Assembly: GCF_044810985.1 (NCBI RefSeq)
Contig: NZ_CP085242.1
Location: forward strand, 2,170,001-2,234,000
Reading direction: 5' to 3'
Length of the DNA: 64,000 nucleotides
Source of the DNA: Marinospirillum sp031581385
GTDB lineage: Bacteria; Pseudomonadota; Gammaproteobacteria; Pseudomonadales; Halomonadaceae
This document shows positions 44,172 to 53,663 of the stretch, one piece after another. A program made the translations under genes and the position numbers. Every line of letters starts with the position of its first letter. Position 1 is the first letter of the stretch. The notes below the pieces were generated by a model that was not told the origin of the DNA, did no database searches, and saw nothing but the letters and a program-made list of their open reading frames with translations.

Positions 44172-44489
44172 TTATGGTAGTTTTCGTGACTCTTGCTGGC
44201 TATCCAGTTCTTCCAGTGCGGAGTCCAGCTTCTGGGTCAGGCGCGTGATCAGCACTTCATGGTTGTGATTTGTATCATCACGCTGGAGCATTTCGTTGGT
44301 AATATTGAGAGCAGCCATAATCGAAAGGCGTTCCATGCTGAGAATTTTACCGGCCCGGCGAATTTCCGACATTTTCTGGTTGAGATGGCGTGCCGCACGC
44401 AAGAGGTCGTCCTGCTCATGAGGTGGGCAGGCAATCAGGTATTTACGGTCTAACAAAGTTATTTCAGTGGTATTCTTGTCACTGCTCAT
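44172..44489 (-). CDS. zapA: Cell division protein ZapA
   Basis: Binds FtsZ and bundles its protofilaments at midcell. The 105 residues start with a small beta-alpha head (EITLLDRKYLIACP near 8-21) and continue with the long coiled-coil helix (REAARHLNQKMSEIR-type region, then LNITNEMLQRD and the C-terminal Gln/Glu-rich heptads). It is followed by 6S RNA and is divergent from ygfB. Confidence 0.95.
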   Translation of the reverse strand: MSSDKNTTEITLLDRKYLIACPPHEQDDLLRAARHLNQKMSEIRRAGKILSMERLSIMAALNITNEMLQRDDTNHNHEVLITRLTQKLDSALEELDSQQESRKLP

Positions 44490-44524
44490 GCGAACGGCTC
44501 CGAAGCCTGATAATGCAAGCCTGT

Positions 44525-44553
44525 ACTATAGACCTGCACTTTTTAGCGGTCAA
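44525..44553 (-). promoter_or_regulatory. Sigma-70 promoter of zapA
   Basis: On the minus strand TTGACC (44553-44548) and TATAGT (44530-44525) are spaced by exactly 17 nt, about 36 nt before zapA. It may also feed 6S RNA and fau. Confidence 0.72.
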
Positions 44554-44554
44554 T

Positions 44555-44587
44555 TGTAAAGATCGTTGGTAAGTGCTTACCTTTACA
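44555..44587. promoter_or_regulatory. Nested palindrome in the zapA-ygfB spacer
   Basis: GGTAAG (44568-44573) and CTTACC (44576-44581) surround TG, and an outer pair TGTAAA (44555-44560) and TTTACA (44582-44587) encloses them. It abuts the zapA -35 hexamer and lies upstream of ygfB, so it could be an operator acting on both. The cognate regulator is unknown. Confidence 0.4.
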
Positions 44588-44624
44588 TATAAAAGTTAAC
44601 CAATATTAAATAGATGAGATATCC

Positions 44625-45218
44625 ATGTCTTCCGATGTAGAAAACAATGCCGCCATCAGCTTTGAAACCCTGGCCAATTTCTGTCTCAAACACCGCTGCT
44701 TTCAATCGCCTTCCCTGTTTCATGGGGTTCTGACCGGTCAGCTGTGTGGTCAGGAGCGTCTGCCCAGGGAGCAGTGGCTGGCCCTTTTTGCGCAACTGCT
44801 GGGTGAGCAAACCCAACTGCAGGATGAAGACAGCAAACTGGCTTTGGAGTTACTGGACCAAACACTGGAACAACTGGGTGCCGGGCATCTGGAATTTGAA
44901 CCCTTGTTGCCGGATGAGCTTTATGAGGTGGAGGAAAGGTTTGCCGGTCTGGTGAAATGGGTGCAGGGTTTTCTCAAGTCCCTCAAAGCCACCCAGATCA
45001 GCCATAAAGAATTGACCGCAGAAGCCAGGGAAGGTTTGCAGGATCTGGAAAAAATTGTCGAGATGGGTGATGCAACCCCGGCAGCAACAGAGGACAATGA
45101 AAAGGATCTGATCGAACTGACTGAGTTTGTGCGCCTCTTGGCAATGATGCTCTATCTGGAGCTGCATCCCGGTCAGCCCAAGGTTGAAAAGCCTCAGTCA
45201 GGTTCCACCCTGCATTAA
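44625..45218 (+). CDS. ygfB: YgfB/YecA (UPF0149) family protein
   Basis: The 197 residues form an acidic, all-helical protein. Family features are HGVLTGQLCG near 27-36 and the C-terminal LTEFVRLLAMMLYLEL-like helix near 165. In pseudomonads a YgfB homologue affects gene regulation and beta-lactam susceptibility; its role here is inferred. The position, first in ygfB-pepP-ubiH-ubiI and divergent from zapA, matches E. coli exactly. Its TAA overlaps an in-frame ATG of the pepP frame, but the better pepP start is 12 nt further on. Confidence 0.9.
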   Translation: MSSDVENNAAISFETLANFCLKHRCFQSPSLFHGVLTGQLCGQERLPREQWLALFAQLLGEQTQLQDEDSKLALELLDQTLEQLGAGHLEFEPLLPDELYEVEERFAGLVKWVQGFLKSLKATQISHKELTAEAREGLQDLEKIVEMGDATPAATEDNEKDLIELTEFVRLLAMMLYLELHPGQPKVEKPQSGSTLH

Positions 45219-45229
45219 TGGGAGTCACT

Positions 45230-46552
45230 ATGTCCTATCAGCCATTTCACCAGCGCCGCCAGGAACTTCTGGAACAGCTTCCCGACAAAGGCCTGGCCCT
45301 GATCCCGGCTGCCTCTGAAGTCACCCGCAGCCGCGATACCGAATACCCTTTTCACCAGGCCAGTGATTTCTGGTATCTCACCGGTTTTACCGAGCCGGAT
45401 GGCTTGCTGGTTTTAATGAAGGGACGCAGTGAAGGTGAAAGCCTGATCTTTACTCTGCCCAAGGACCCAGCCATGGAAGTCTGGACCGGCATCCGTCTCG
45501 GGCAGGAAGAAGCCGTACCCAGGCTGGGAGTGGATCAGGCCTTTAGCCTGACAGAAGTCGATGAACAGCTGATTGAACTGATTGGTGAAGCCAGTGAAGT
45601 CTGGTTGCCGCTGGAAGACCTCAAGCTTTATCAGCGCTATCTGGGTTGGCGCCAGGGTGTCAGAAGCAAAAGAAAACGCTCCGCCACTCTGCCCGACAGG
45701 CTGGTGGATGTGGCAGCACAACTGGCTGAAATGCGCCTGATCAAATCTGCGGATGAAGTTGATCTGATGCGCCAAGCGGCGCAAATTTCCGCGGATGCCC
45801 ACTGCCGGGCCATGAAGGCTTGCCGCCCCGGCATGTATGAATACCAGCTTCAGGCCGAACTGGAACACGAGTTTGCCTTTCAGGGTGCTGCGGCCCCGGC
45901 CTATGCCAGCATTGTTGGGGCCGGTGCCAATGCCTGCGTGCTGCACTACATTGCCAATCAAAGCCAAATGCAGAGCGGTGACCTGGTCTTGATTGATGCC
46001 GGAGCTGAATACCAGGGCTATGCTGGTGATATCACGCGTACCTTTCCGGTGAACGGGCAGTTTACCCCGCCCCAGAAACAGCTTTATGAGCTGGTGCTCA
46101 AGGCCAATCAGGAAGCCATTAAACTGACGTGCCCTGGCACCACCCTGGAAGCCATTCATCATGCGGTGTTACGCATCCTGACTCAGGGTTTGCTGGATTT
46201 GGGGATTCTTTCTGGAGACCTGGAACAGCTCATCGAAGATGGGGCCTTCAAACCCTATTTTATGCATGGCACCAGTCACTGGCTGGGTCTGGATGTGCAT
46301 GATGTCGGTTGCTATCGGCTGCATGGAGAAGCCCGACCCCTAAAGCCGGGCATGGTGCTGACGATTGAGCCCGGCCTTTATTTTGCGCCGGATCGTGACG
46401 AGGTGGACCCCAGTTGGCGGGGTATCGGTATCCGCATTGAAGATGATGTCCTGGTGACCCCGGAGGGCTGTGAGGTATTCAGCCGGGGGGTGCCGAAAAC
46501 CGTGGCTGAGCTGGAAGCCCTGATGGGAGACGAGGATGCAGCAAACACTTGA
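45230..46552 (+). CDS. pepP: Xaa-Pro aminopeptidase
   Basis: Removes N-terminal residues that precede proline; pita-bread metallopeptidase with two Mn2+. The ATG at 45230 has GGGAG 6 nt upstream and gives 440 residues (E. coli 441). Metal ligands are visible in order: the Asp of LIDAGAEYQGYAGDITRTF near 262-275, His in HGTSHWLGLDVHD near 352-362, Glu in TIEPGLYF near 384, and Glu in GIRIEDD near 407. It overlaps ubiH by 17 nt. Confidence 0.97.
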   Translation: MSYQPFHQRRQELLEQLPDKGLALIPAASEVTRSRDTEYPFHQASDFWYLTGFTEPDGLLVLMKGRSEGESLIFTLPKDPAMEVWTGIRLGQEEAVPRLGVDQAFSLTEVDEQLIELIGEASEVWLPLEDLKLYQRYLGWRQGVRSKRKRSATLPDRLVDVAAQLAEMRLIKSADEVDLMRQAAQISADAHCRAMKACRPGMYEYQLQAELEHEFAFQGAAAPAYASIVGAGANACVLHYIANQSQMQSGDLVLIDAGAEYQGYAGDITRTFPVNGQFTPPQKQLYELVLKANQEAIKLTCPGTTLEAIHHAVLRILTQGLLDLGILSGDLEQLIEDGAFKPYFMHGTSHWLGLDVHDVGCYRLHGEARPLKPGMVLTIEPGLYFAPDRDEVDPSWRGIGIRIEDDVLVTPEGCEVFSRGVPKTVAELEALMGDEDAANT

Positions 46553-47783
46553 AACCGATATTGCCATTGTCGGAGGGGGGCTGGTGGGAGCCAGTCTGGC
46601 TCTGGCCCTGCAGCCTCTGGTGAAGCGTGAAGGCTTGAAAATCACCCTGCTGGAAAGCCATCCGCCTTCGGAGCAGCAACCGGATGTGCAATGGCAGCCC
46701 AGTTTTGATGCCCGCTCCTCGGCTCTTTCCTGGGGCACTCGCTTGATTTACGAGCAACTGGGTTTATGGGAAAACCTCAAGGCTCATGCGTACCCGATCA
46801 AACATATTCATGTTTCCGATCGTGGTTACCTGGGTTCAACCCAGCTGAATCATCAGGAACAGCAGGTCGAAGCCCTGGGCTATGTGGTGCCCAATGCCTG
46901 GCTGGGACGTACTCTCTGGGAAGGGCTTCAGCAGGCAGGCTCGGATTCGGTTAACGTTTTGGCTCCGGCCCAGATAGAACGCCTGAGTTTTCCACAGCCC
47001 GAGGCGGCGGAGCTGACCGGTCAGCTGGACGGCCAGGCCATCAAACTCAAAGCCCGGCTGGTGGTGCTGGCTGATGGTGGCCGTTCGGGCTTGAAAAAAC
47101 AGCTGGGTATTGCCGATGACGAGCATGACTACCAGCAGACGGCTCTGGTGGCCAATGTCCGCATGTCCCGCCCACACCAGGGCTGGGCTTATGAGCGGTT
47201 TGCCGAAGATGGTCCCATGGCTTTGTTGCCCCTGCAGGGTCGGGATATGGCACTGGTCTGGACACGACCGGGGAGTGAGGCCCAGGCTCTGGTGGAATTG
47301 CCGGAAGCTGAATTTATCCAGGCCATCCAGAAAAGTTTTGGCAATCGCGCCGGGCGCTTTGAACAGGTGGGTGAACGTTTTGCCTATCCGCTGAAAAAGA
47401 TCAGAGCCAAAGAGCAGGTTCGACGTAATCTGGTGGTATTGGGCAATGCCGCGCATTATCTGCACCCGGTTGCCGGCCAGGGTTATAACCTGGCCATCCG
47501 TGGCGTGACCAGCCTGGCCGATAGCCTGTTGAATTCAGCTCTTCAAGCCCGCAATCAGGGGCAAGCCTTTCATCCTGGGGAGCTACCGGCTTTGCAGGCC
47601 TGGCAGGCACAGCGTATGCCGGATCAGGATGCAATCGTGGGTTTCAGTCATACTTTGATCCATCTGTTTGCCAACAACCTGCCACTGCTGGGGCATGCCC
47701 GGGCTGCTGGCTTGATCGGTTTGAATCTCTTCTCTCCAGCCCGACGTTGGCTGGTCAAAAAAGCCATGGGACTGGAGGTTTGA
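46536..47783 (+). CDS. ubiH: 2-octaprenyl-6-methoxyphenol hydroxylase (ubiquinone synthesis)
   Basis: FAD monooxygenase of the aerobic ubiquinone pathway. The 415 residues show the N-terminal dinucleotide motif IVGGGLVGASLALAL near 8-22, the DG region LVVLADGGRSGLKK near 175, and the second FAD motif LGNAAHYLHPVAGQGYNLAIRG split over residues 305-326. UbiH and UbiI are similar; the assignment rests on gene order after pepP as in E. coli. The ATG lies within the end of pepP. Confidence 0.92.
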   Translation: MQQTLETDIAIVGGGLVGASLALALQPLVKREGLKITLLESHPPSEQQPDVQWQPSFDARSSALSWGTRLIYEQLGLWENLKAHAYPIKHIHVSDRGYLGSTQLNHQEQQVEALGYVVPNAWLGRTLWEGLQQAGSDSVNVLAPAQIERLSFPQPEAAELTGQLDGQAIKLKARLVVLADGGRSGLKKQLGIADDEHDYQQTALVANVRMSRPHQGWAYERFAEDGPMALLPLQGRDMALVWTRPGSEAQALVELPEAEFIQAIQKSFGNRAGRFEQVGERFAYPLKKIRAKEQVRRNLVVLGNAAHYLHPVAGQGYNLAIRGVTSLADSLLNSALQARNQGQAFHPGELPALQAWQAQRMPDQDAIVGFSHTLIHLFANNLPLLGHARAAGLIGLNLFSPARRWLVKKAMGLEV

Positions 47784-47784
47784 T

Positions 47785-48999
47785 ATGCAACAATTTGATC
47801 TGGTGATAGTCGGTGGTGGTATGACCGGCCTGGCCCTGGCTGCCGGTCTGGCTGACACGCCTTTGCAGATAGCCATTATAGAAGCAGCTGAGCAGCCACC
47901 TGCCTGGCAGCCGGAAAAGATGGAAATCCGAGTCAGTGCTCTTTCTGAAGCCAGCAAGCAGTTACTGGACAAGCTGGGTGCCTGGGAAGAGATGCTGAAG
48001 TTAAGGGTCAACCCTTATCAGGGCATGGTGGTCTGGGACAGTGAAGGCACCGCCGAAGTGGCTTTCAATGCCCGCGAGGCGGGCGTCAAAGACCTGGGTT
48101 ATCTGGTGGAAAACTCGGTGACCCAGCTGGGCTTGCTGGAAGCGGTGAAGCAACAGGCCAACCTTCACTGGTTTCGGGGCGTTAAACCTGTTGCCATGAG
48201 TGAGCCGGTGGATGGCACAGGACAGCGGGAGCTGACCCTCAGTGACGGTGAAAAGCTGCAGGCCGGGCTGGTGGTGGCTGCCGATGGGGCTCATTCCTGG
48301 CTGCGTCAGCAGGGCGACTTTGCCACCCGTGAATGGGATTACAACCACCATGCCCTGGTCACCAGTGTGCGTATGGAAAACTCCCATGAAAATGCCGCCT
48401 GGCAGCGTTTTCATGCTTCCGGCCCGCTGGCCTTTTTACCCCTGAACCGGGACGGTGATGACCACTGGTGCTCGATTGTCTGGTCCACCAGCCCTGAACA
48501 GGCTGCAGAATTACTGGCCCTGGATGAAGAAACCTTCAATCAGCGCCTGACTTCGGCTTTTGAAGGTCGCCTGGGTAAAGTCCTGGTCAGTGAAGAGCGT
48601 GGGGTTTATCCGCTGCGTCAGCGCCATGCCGTGGATTATGTCAAACCCGGTCTGGCTTTGATGGGTGATGCGGCTCACACCATTCATCCTCTGGCCGGGC
48701 AGGGGGTCAATCTGGGTTTTCTGGATGTGGCGACCTTAACCCAGGTTATCCACCAGGCAGCCCAAAAGCGACAGCCTCTTGGTAGTCTGTCGGTGCTGAA
48801 AGCCTATCAGCACAAGCGCAAGCCGGATAACCTGGCCATGATGGCCCTGATGGAAAGCTTCAAGCGCCTGTTTGCCACCCGCGCCCTGCCGGTTTTGTTG
48901 TTGCGCAATCTGGGCATGAAAATGGTGAACTCCCAGCCCTGGGTCAAACGCCAACTGATTGCCCAGGCGCTGGGGGTGAGAGTTCTGGCTAAACCCTGA
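47785..48999 (+). CDS. ubiI: Ubiquinone-pathway FAD monooxygenase UbiI (VisC)
   Basis: Hydroxylates C5 of the ubiquinone ring in E. coli. The 404 residues carry IVGGGMTGLALAAGL near 7-21, VVAADGAHSWLRQQG near 157-171, and MGDAAHTIHPLAGQG near 293-307. It starts 1 nt after the ubiH stop, with GGAGG 7 nt upstream. It ends 3 nt from the convergent ctpA stop. Confidence 0.93.
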   Translation: MQQFDLVIVGGGMTGLALAAGLADTPLQIAIIEAAEQPPAWQPEKMEIRVSALSEASKQLLDKLGAWEEMLKLRVNPYQGMVVWDSEGTAEVAFNAREAGVKDLGYLVENSVTQLGLLEAVKQQANLHWFRGVKPVAMSEPVDGTGQRELTLSDGEKLQAGLVVAADGAHSWLRQQGDFATREWDYNHHALVTSVRMENSHENAAWQRFHASGPLAFLPLNRDGDDHWCSIVWSTSPEQAAELLALDEETFNQRLTSAFEGRLGKVLVSEERGVYPLRQRHAVDYVKPGLALMGDAAHTIHPLAGQGVNLGFLDVATLTQVIHQAAQKRQPLGSLSVLKAYQHKRKPDNLAMMALMESFKRLFATRALPVLLLRNLGMKMVNSQPWVKRQLIAQALGVRVLAKP

Positions 49000-49002
49000 A
49001 GA

Positions 49003-50373
49003 TTACTCCGCTGCCTGCGGGCTACCTTTGCGGTTGGTTTCTGAAAAGATATTGAGGCCCTTCAGCAGATTGAGGGCTTCATTGACCGCGTAATCATCAG
49101 GCGAAGTGAGCTTGGATTCGGATGTGTTTTCAGGCTGTTTCTGTTGGCCCTGCAAATGGCCTTCCAGGTCGGCTTCCCGCGGTGTGCTGCGTTCTGATAC
49201 CGGAGTGATGCGGGCATTGATCACTTCGATGTCAGGATGAATGCCGTCGGCCTGAATGGAGCGCCCCTTGGGGGTGTAATAAAGTGCCGTGGTCATTTTC
49301 AGGGCACGATCATTGTAAAGAGGTAGTACCGTCTGTACGGAGCCTTTGCCGAAGCTGGGCGTGCCCATGATCAGGGCGCGGCGGTGATCCTGCAGGGCTC
49401 CGGCCAGAATTTCCGAGGCAGAAGCCGACCCCGAATTGATCAGAACTACAATCGGGATGCCCTGCAAGGCATCACCGGGGCTGGCATCAAAGCGCATTTC
49501 CGTATCCGGCAAGCGTCCTTCGGTATACACAATCAGGCCGCTATCCAGAAAGACATCACTGACATCCGCTGCAGCCTGGAGCACACCGCCGGGATTGTTG
49601 CGCAGATCCAGCACCAGGCCTTGCAGATCCCCCTCATTGTTTTCCCGGAGTGTTTCCAGGGCTTGCAGGGTTTCTTCCCCACTACGGGTCTGGAACTGGC
49701 TGATGCGCAGATAGCCGTAGTCTTTTTCCAGCAACTCCTGGCGGACACTGGCGGTGCGTATCAAATCACGGGTGAGTTCAACCTCAAAGGGCTGGCCGGA
49801 GGCTTCCCGTAGAATGGTGAGGGTGATATCGGTACCGGGCTCACCCCGCATCATCTCGATGGCACGATCAATGCTCAGCTCCCGGGTTGAAGTGCCATTG
49901 ATGCGGATAATCAGATCCAGGGGCTGAATACCGGCTCGTGAAGCCGGGGTGTCATCAATGGGGCTGATGACTCGGATGTAGCCATCCTCAATACCGATTT
50001 CAATACCCAGGCCACCAAACTCCCCTTGCGTGGATTCCCGCAGTTCCTTGAAAGCCTCGGGCTCCAGGTAGTCGGAATGAGGGTCCAGACCTGAAAGCAT
50101 GCCACGAATGGCATTTTCCAGCAGGGTCTTGTCATCCACTTCATGAACATAGGCTTGCTTGATGCGCTCATAGACTTCGGCAAAGCTGCGCAGTTCATCC
50201 AGGGGCAGCTCATTGCCCGGCAGGGTCAGCGGATAATCCAGAGACTGGGCATCCGGGGTTTCAGCCTGAAGTGGAAGGGTGAAAGCCAGCAGGAGACCGG
50301 CCAGGCCCAGGCGGCGATAGGGGGTGGCCTTATCAGGATTTTTGGCGTGCATCTTCTGCTTCTCCAATTTCAT
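49003..50373 (-). CDS. ctpA: S41 carboxy-terminal processing peptidase (CtpA-type)
   Basis: Periplasmic serine protease. The protein has a signal peptide (GLAGLLLAFTLPLQA, cleavage near 37), a PDZ domain (about 95-190, GGLGIEIGIEDGYIRV) and the S41 catalytic core, with the Ser in NSGSASASEILAGAL near 310 and the Lys in GTPSFGKGSVQ near 335. 456 residues from ATG 50373; ATG 50352 has a better ribosome site (GGAG at 9 nt) and may be the real start. EnvC, next to it, regulates amidases, so the pair may act on cell-wall turnover. Confidence 0.95.
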   Translation of the reverse strand: MKLEKQKMHAKNPDKATPYRRLGLAGLLLAFTLPLQAETPDAQSLDYPLTLPGNELPLDELRSFAEVYERIKQAYVHEVDDKTLLENAIRGMLSGLDPHSDYLEPEAFKELRESTQGEFGGLGIEIGIEDGYIRVISPIDDTPASRAGIQPLDLIIRINGTSTRELSIDRAIEMMRGEPGTDITLTILREASGQPFEVELTRDLIRTASVRQELLEKDYGYLRISQFQTRSGEETLQALETLRENNEGDLQGLVLDLRNNPGGVLQAAADVSDVFLDSGLIVYTEGRLPDTEMRFDASPGDALQGIPIVVLINSGSASASEILAGALQDHRRALIMGTPSFGKGSVQTVLPLYNDRALKMTTALYYTPKGRSIQADGIHPDIEVINARITPVSERSTPREADLEGHLQGQQKQPENTSESKLTSPDDYAVNEALNLLKGLNIFSETNRKGSPQAAE

Positions 50374-50375
50374 TG

Positions 50376-51527
50376 TTAGCGGCCTGCGATCCAGGTGATG
50401 GGGTCAAGAGGTTCACCCTGGCGGCGTATTTCAAAATACAGGGCGGTACGCTGCTGCCCCCCTGTGGCACCGGCCGTGGCTATGACATCACCGGCATTCA
50501 CCCAGTCACCCGTCTGGCGGCGCAAGGTCTGGTTGTGTCCATAGAGGCTCATGTAGCCATCGCCGTGATCAATAATGGCAAGAAAACCAAAGCCTCGCAT
50601 CCAGTCAGCAAAGACGATGCGTCCGCCATGGATGGCCTTGATTTCATCACCATTTTTGGCCTGAATGGTGAGGCCTCGGCTGACCAGGCGGGTGTTTTTT
50701 TCACGGCTGCCAAAAGCACTGAGTACGCGACCCTGCAAAGGCCAGGGCAGATTGCCACGCATATCGGGGAAGGGTCGGGCATCCCTGGGTGGTGGCAGTT
50801 TGACAATGGCTTCTGTCACTGCTTCAAGCAACTCTTCCAGACGTTTCTGGTCGGCCTGAAGTTTGTGCAGCTCATCGTCTCTGTCAGCAATTTCCCGGCT
50901 GAGTTCATTGACCAGTACTTGCCGCTGGTTTTGTTCGGCCAGCAGCTCGCGGCGTCTTTCCTGCAGAGAGAGGCGCACTTTTTCCAGGGCCTGACCGCGG
51001 GTAATGATTTCTGACTGCACCTGATCCAGTTGCTGGGCTATGGCCAGATACTGTTCAATTCTCTGGGTGCGTTCCTTGTTGATGTAGTCATAGTAGCGCA
51101 GCAGGCGGGCAACACGATCCGGCTCCTGCTGGTTAAGCAGAACTTTCAGGTATTCCTGGCGACCCATGGAGTAAGCCGCACGTATCTGCTGGCGCAAAAA
51201 ACCGGACTGCTGGTCGAGCTGTTCCTGAAGGTCTTGCTGCTCATTGCGCAAGCGCCGCATTCTTTGTTCCAGCTCTTGGGCTTCATTGGTGTTTTTCTCG
51301 ATCCGGGTGACCAACTGACCGATTTGTGTTTCGGTCTTTCTGAGTTGGTTTTGCAGATCCGATTGCTCACCTCTGGCTTCCGTCAACCAGCCACGCAGCT
51401 CGGAAATATCCTGCTTTAATTCCTTTAACTGGCGCTCACTGACTTCTTCATTGGCAAAAACTCCGCCCGCCGTCAGCAGAAAGCCAAAAACAAATCCAGT
51501 CAGAAAAGCAGGGAAACGCATCTTCAC
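50376..51527 (-). CDS. envC: Murein hydrolase activator EnvC
   Basis: Activates amidases AmiA and AmiB at the division septum. The 383 residues have a signal peptide ending near GGVFA, a long coiled coil (about 30-245) and a C-terminal LytM domain (about 270-380). The LytM zinc ligands of true M23 peptidases are replaced, as in known EnvC: SLYGHNQTLRRQTGDW and RTALYFEIRRQGEPLDP match the catalytically inactive activator type. The GTG start overlaps the gpmI stop (GTGA); an ATG two codons later is possible. gpmI-envC-ctpA forms one unit. Confidence 0.94.
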   Translation of the reverse strand: MKMRFPAFLTGFVFGFLLTAGGVFANEEVSERQLKELKQDISELRGWLTEARGEQSDLQNQLRKTETQIGQLVTRIEKNTNEAQELEQRMRRLRNEQQDLQEQLDQQSGFLRQQIRAAYSMGRQEYLKVLLNQQEPDRVARLLRYYDYINKERTQRIEQYLAIAQQLDQVQSEIITRGQALEKVRLSLQERRRELLAEQNQRQVLVNELSREIADRDDELHKLQADQKRLEELLEAVTEAIVKLPPPRDARPFPDMRGNLPWPLQGRVLSAFGSREKNTRLVSRGLTIQAKNGDEIKAIHGGRIVFADWMRGFGFLAIIDHGDGYMSLYGHNQTLRRQTGDWVNAGDVIATAGATGGQQRTALYFEIRRQGEPLDPITWIAGR

Positions 51528-53077
51528 TCGACAAACTCAACCAGGGCCTGACCGGTCATTTCAGACGGCTGGGGCAAACCCATGGCTTTCAGCAGGGTGG
51601 GAGCCAGATCACAAAGGCGTCCACCGTCAAGAAGCCGGGCTTTTTTACCCTTGGGCGGCAGGTAGATCAAAGGCACCGGAAAGGTGGTATGCGCGGTTTG
51701 TGCCTGACCGGTTTTGGCATCCAGCATCAGTTCGGCATTGCCGTGATCCGCCGTGATAAAACACTGGCCGTTGACTTCCTCCAGGGCGGCGATGACCTTG
51801 CCGATACAGATATCAAGTGCCTCGATCGCCTTCACGGCAGCGTCAAAATCGCCGGTATGTCCCACCATGTCGCCATTGGCATAGTTGCAGATGATGGCAT
51901 CGTATTCCCCGGACTTGATGGCAGCCACCAGTTTGTCAGTGACTTCCGGGGCACTCATTTCTGGCTGCTGGTCATAGGTGGCCACTTGGGGTGAAGGCAC
52001 CAGAATACGGGTTTCCCCTTCAAAAGCTTCTTCACGGCCACCGGAAAAGAAAAAAGTCACATGGGCATATTTTTCGGTTTCAGCAATGCGCAGCTGGGTT
52101 TTGCCCTGAGCGGCCAGGTATTCGCCCAGTGTATTGCTCAGGTCTTCAGGTGGGAAAGCGGTTGTCGCCGGAATATCGGCGGCGTAACGGGTCAACATCA
52201 CAAAGTCAGCCAGACGCGGCCAGGCTCGACGGGCAAAGCCCTGGAAGTCCGGCTCCACAAAGGCACGGGTGATCTCCCGGGCACGGTCGGCACGGAAGTT
52301 CATGAAAATGACCGCATCACCATCTTCTATCTGGCAGACCTGGCCATCTGGCTGAATGGCCGTGGCGGCGACAAATTCATCGTTTTCGCCGCGTTCATAA
52401 GCGGCCTGCAATCCTTCCAGGGCAGAGCTGGCAAAGTGTTCGCCCTGCCCGAGGGTGAGCAGGTTATAGGCTTTTTCAACCCTGTCCCAGCGGTTATCCC
52501 GATCCATGGCGTAGTAACGACCCACCAGGCTGGCAATACGACCCCGGCCCAGTTCGGCAAATTTGGCTTCCATGGCCTGGATGGAAGCCTCGGCACTGCG
52601 GGGTGGGGTATCACGCCCATCCAGAAAAGCATGCAGGTAAACTTGCCGGGCGCCCTTTTTGACCGCCATTTCAGCGGCAGCAAAGAGATGCTCTTCATGA
52701 CTGTGGACGCCACCGGGAGAAAGCAGCCCCAGCAGGTGAACCGCCCCCTTGTTGTGGATGGCTTTATCCACGGCCTGGTTCAGGTTGGGGTTATCGTAAA
52801 AACTGCCGTCGGCGATGGCCTGGGTGACCCGGGTGAAATCCTGGTAAACAATACGTCCGGCTCCCATATTCATATGGCCCACTTCCGAATTGCCCATTTG
52901 CCCATCGGGCAGCCCCACCTTCATACCGTCCGTAAAAATCTGGGTGTTGGGCAGCTCAGCCCGCAATCTGTCCATCACAGGTGTTGAGGCATGATGGATG
53001 GCATTGTTGTCTGAAGCTGGATTGTCACCATAACCATCCAGAATGATCAGGGCTGCAGGTGTGCGTTGGGTCTTCAT
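51524..53077 (-). CDS. gpmI: 2,3-bisphosphoglycerate-independent phosphoglycerate mutase
   Basis: Interconverts 3- and 2-phosphoglycerate using two Mn2+. The 517 residues match the family: ALIILDGYGDNPASDNNA near 9-26 with the metal Asp, GQMGNSEVGHMNMGAGRIV near 58-76 with the catalytic Ser, HAFLDGRDTPPRS near 130, and ADHGNAELM near 448. Upstream is a TATACT-like -10 (53115-53110, minus), with a poor -35. gpmI-envC adjacency is as in E. coli. Confidence 0.97.
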   Translation of the reverse strand: MKTQRTPAALIILDGYGDNPASDNNAIHHASTPVMDRLRAELPNTQIFTDGMKVGLPDGQMGNSEVGHMNMGAGRIVYQDFTRVTQAIADGSFYDNPNLNQAVDKAIHNKGAVHLLGLLSPGGVHSHEEHLFAAAEMAVKKGARQVYLHAFLDGRDTPPRSAEASIQAMEAKFAELGRGRIASLVGRYYAMDRDNRWDRVEKAYNLLTLGQGEHFASSALEGLQAAYERGENDEFVAATAIQPDGQVCQIEDGDAVIFMNFRADRAREITRAFVEPDFQGFARRAWPRLADFVMLTRYAADIPATTAFPPEDLSNTLGEYLAAQGKTQLRIAETEKYAHVTFFFSGGREEAFEGETRILVPSPQVATYDQQPEMSAPEVTDKLVAAIKSGEYDAIICNYANGDMVGHTGDFDAAVKAIEALDICIGKVIAALEEVNGQCFITADHGNAELMLDAKTGQAQTAHTTFPVPLIYLPPKGKKARLLDGGRLCDLAPTLLKAMGLPQPSEMTGQALVEFVE

Positions 53078-53234
53078 GATGGAAAAATAACTCTTGGTTT
53101 AGGCTGCAAAGTATAAATTTCGACCATGATAGCTTTACAAAGCGCAAATCACCATCCCGCAGGTGTCAGCGAAGCCTCTCTGGTGTATCCTTGAGCGTTA
53201 AATTTCCACCTGGCACTAACACAAGAGATCCGAG

Positions 53235-53654
53235 ATGTTTGAACAAATAATCGAGTTTGCCCTGAACAACCCCTTGTTGGTGGGTGTTTTTATCCTCCTA
53301 CTGCTCCTGGTGATTTTCAATGAAACCCGCGGCACAGCCAAGGGTGTGGATACCGCAGAAGCAGTACGCCTGATGAACCGGGATGAGGCTGTGGCTCTGG
53401 ATATCCGGGATCGCAAGGATTTCAATGCCGGCCATATCACCGGTGCCGTGCATATTCCCATGAACAGCTTGGACAGCCGCATGCATGAGCTGGATAAGCA
53501 TAAGGATAAAAAAATCCTGGTGGTCTGCAAAATGGGTAACTCAGCCAATATGGCGGTATCCAAACTGCAAAAGGCCGGTTTCCAGGAAGCCATGCGTCTG
53601 AAAGGCGGCATGATGCAGTGGCAGACCGACTCCATGCCAGTGGTCAAAAAGTAA
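53235..53654 (+). CDS. yibN: Membrane-anchored rhodanese-like protein
   Basis: The 139 residues have one N-terminal membrane helix (LLVGVFILLLLLVIF, 14-28) and a rhodanese domain (about 40-135). The active Cys lies in VVCKMGNSANMAV near 96-108; ALDIRDRKDFNAGHI near 53-67 is the other hallmark. The domain faces the cytoplasm if the N-terminus is outside. Function is unproven (sulfur transfer or regulation). It is divergent from gpmI and precedes secB, as yibN does in E. coli, but grxC is missing between them. Confidence 0.88.
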   Translation: MFEQIIEFALNNPLLVGVFILLLLLVIFNETRGTAKGVDTAEAVRLMNRDEAVALDIRDRKDFNAGHITGAVHIPMNSLDSRMHELDKHKDKKILVVCKMGNSANMAVSKLQKAGFQEAMRLKGGMMQWQTDSMPVVKK

Positions 53655-53663
53655 AAAGCTCCA

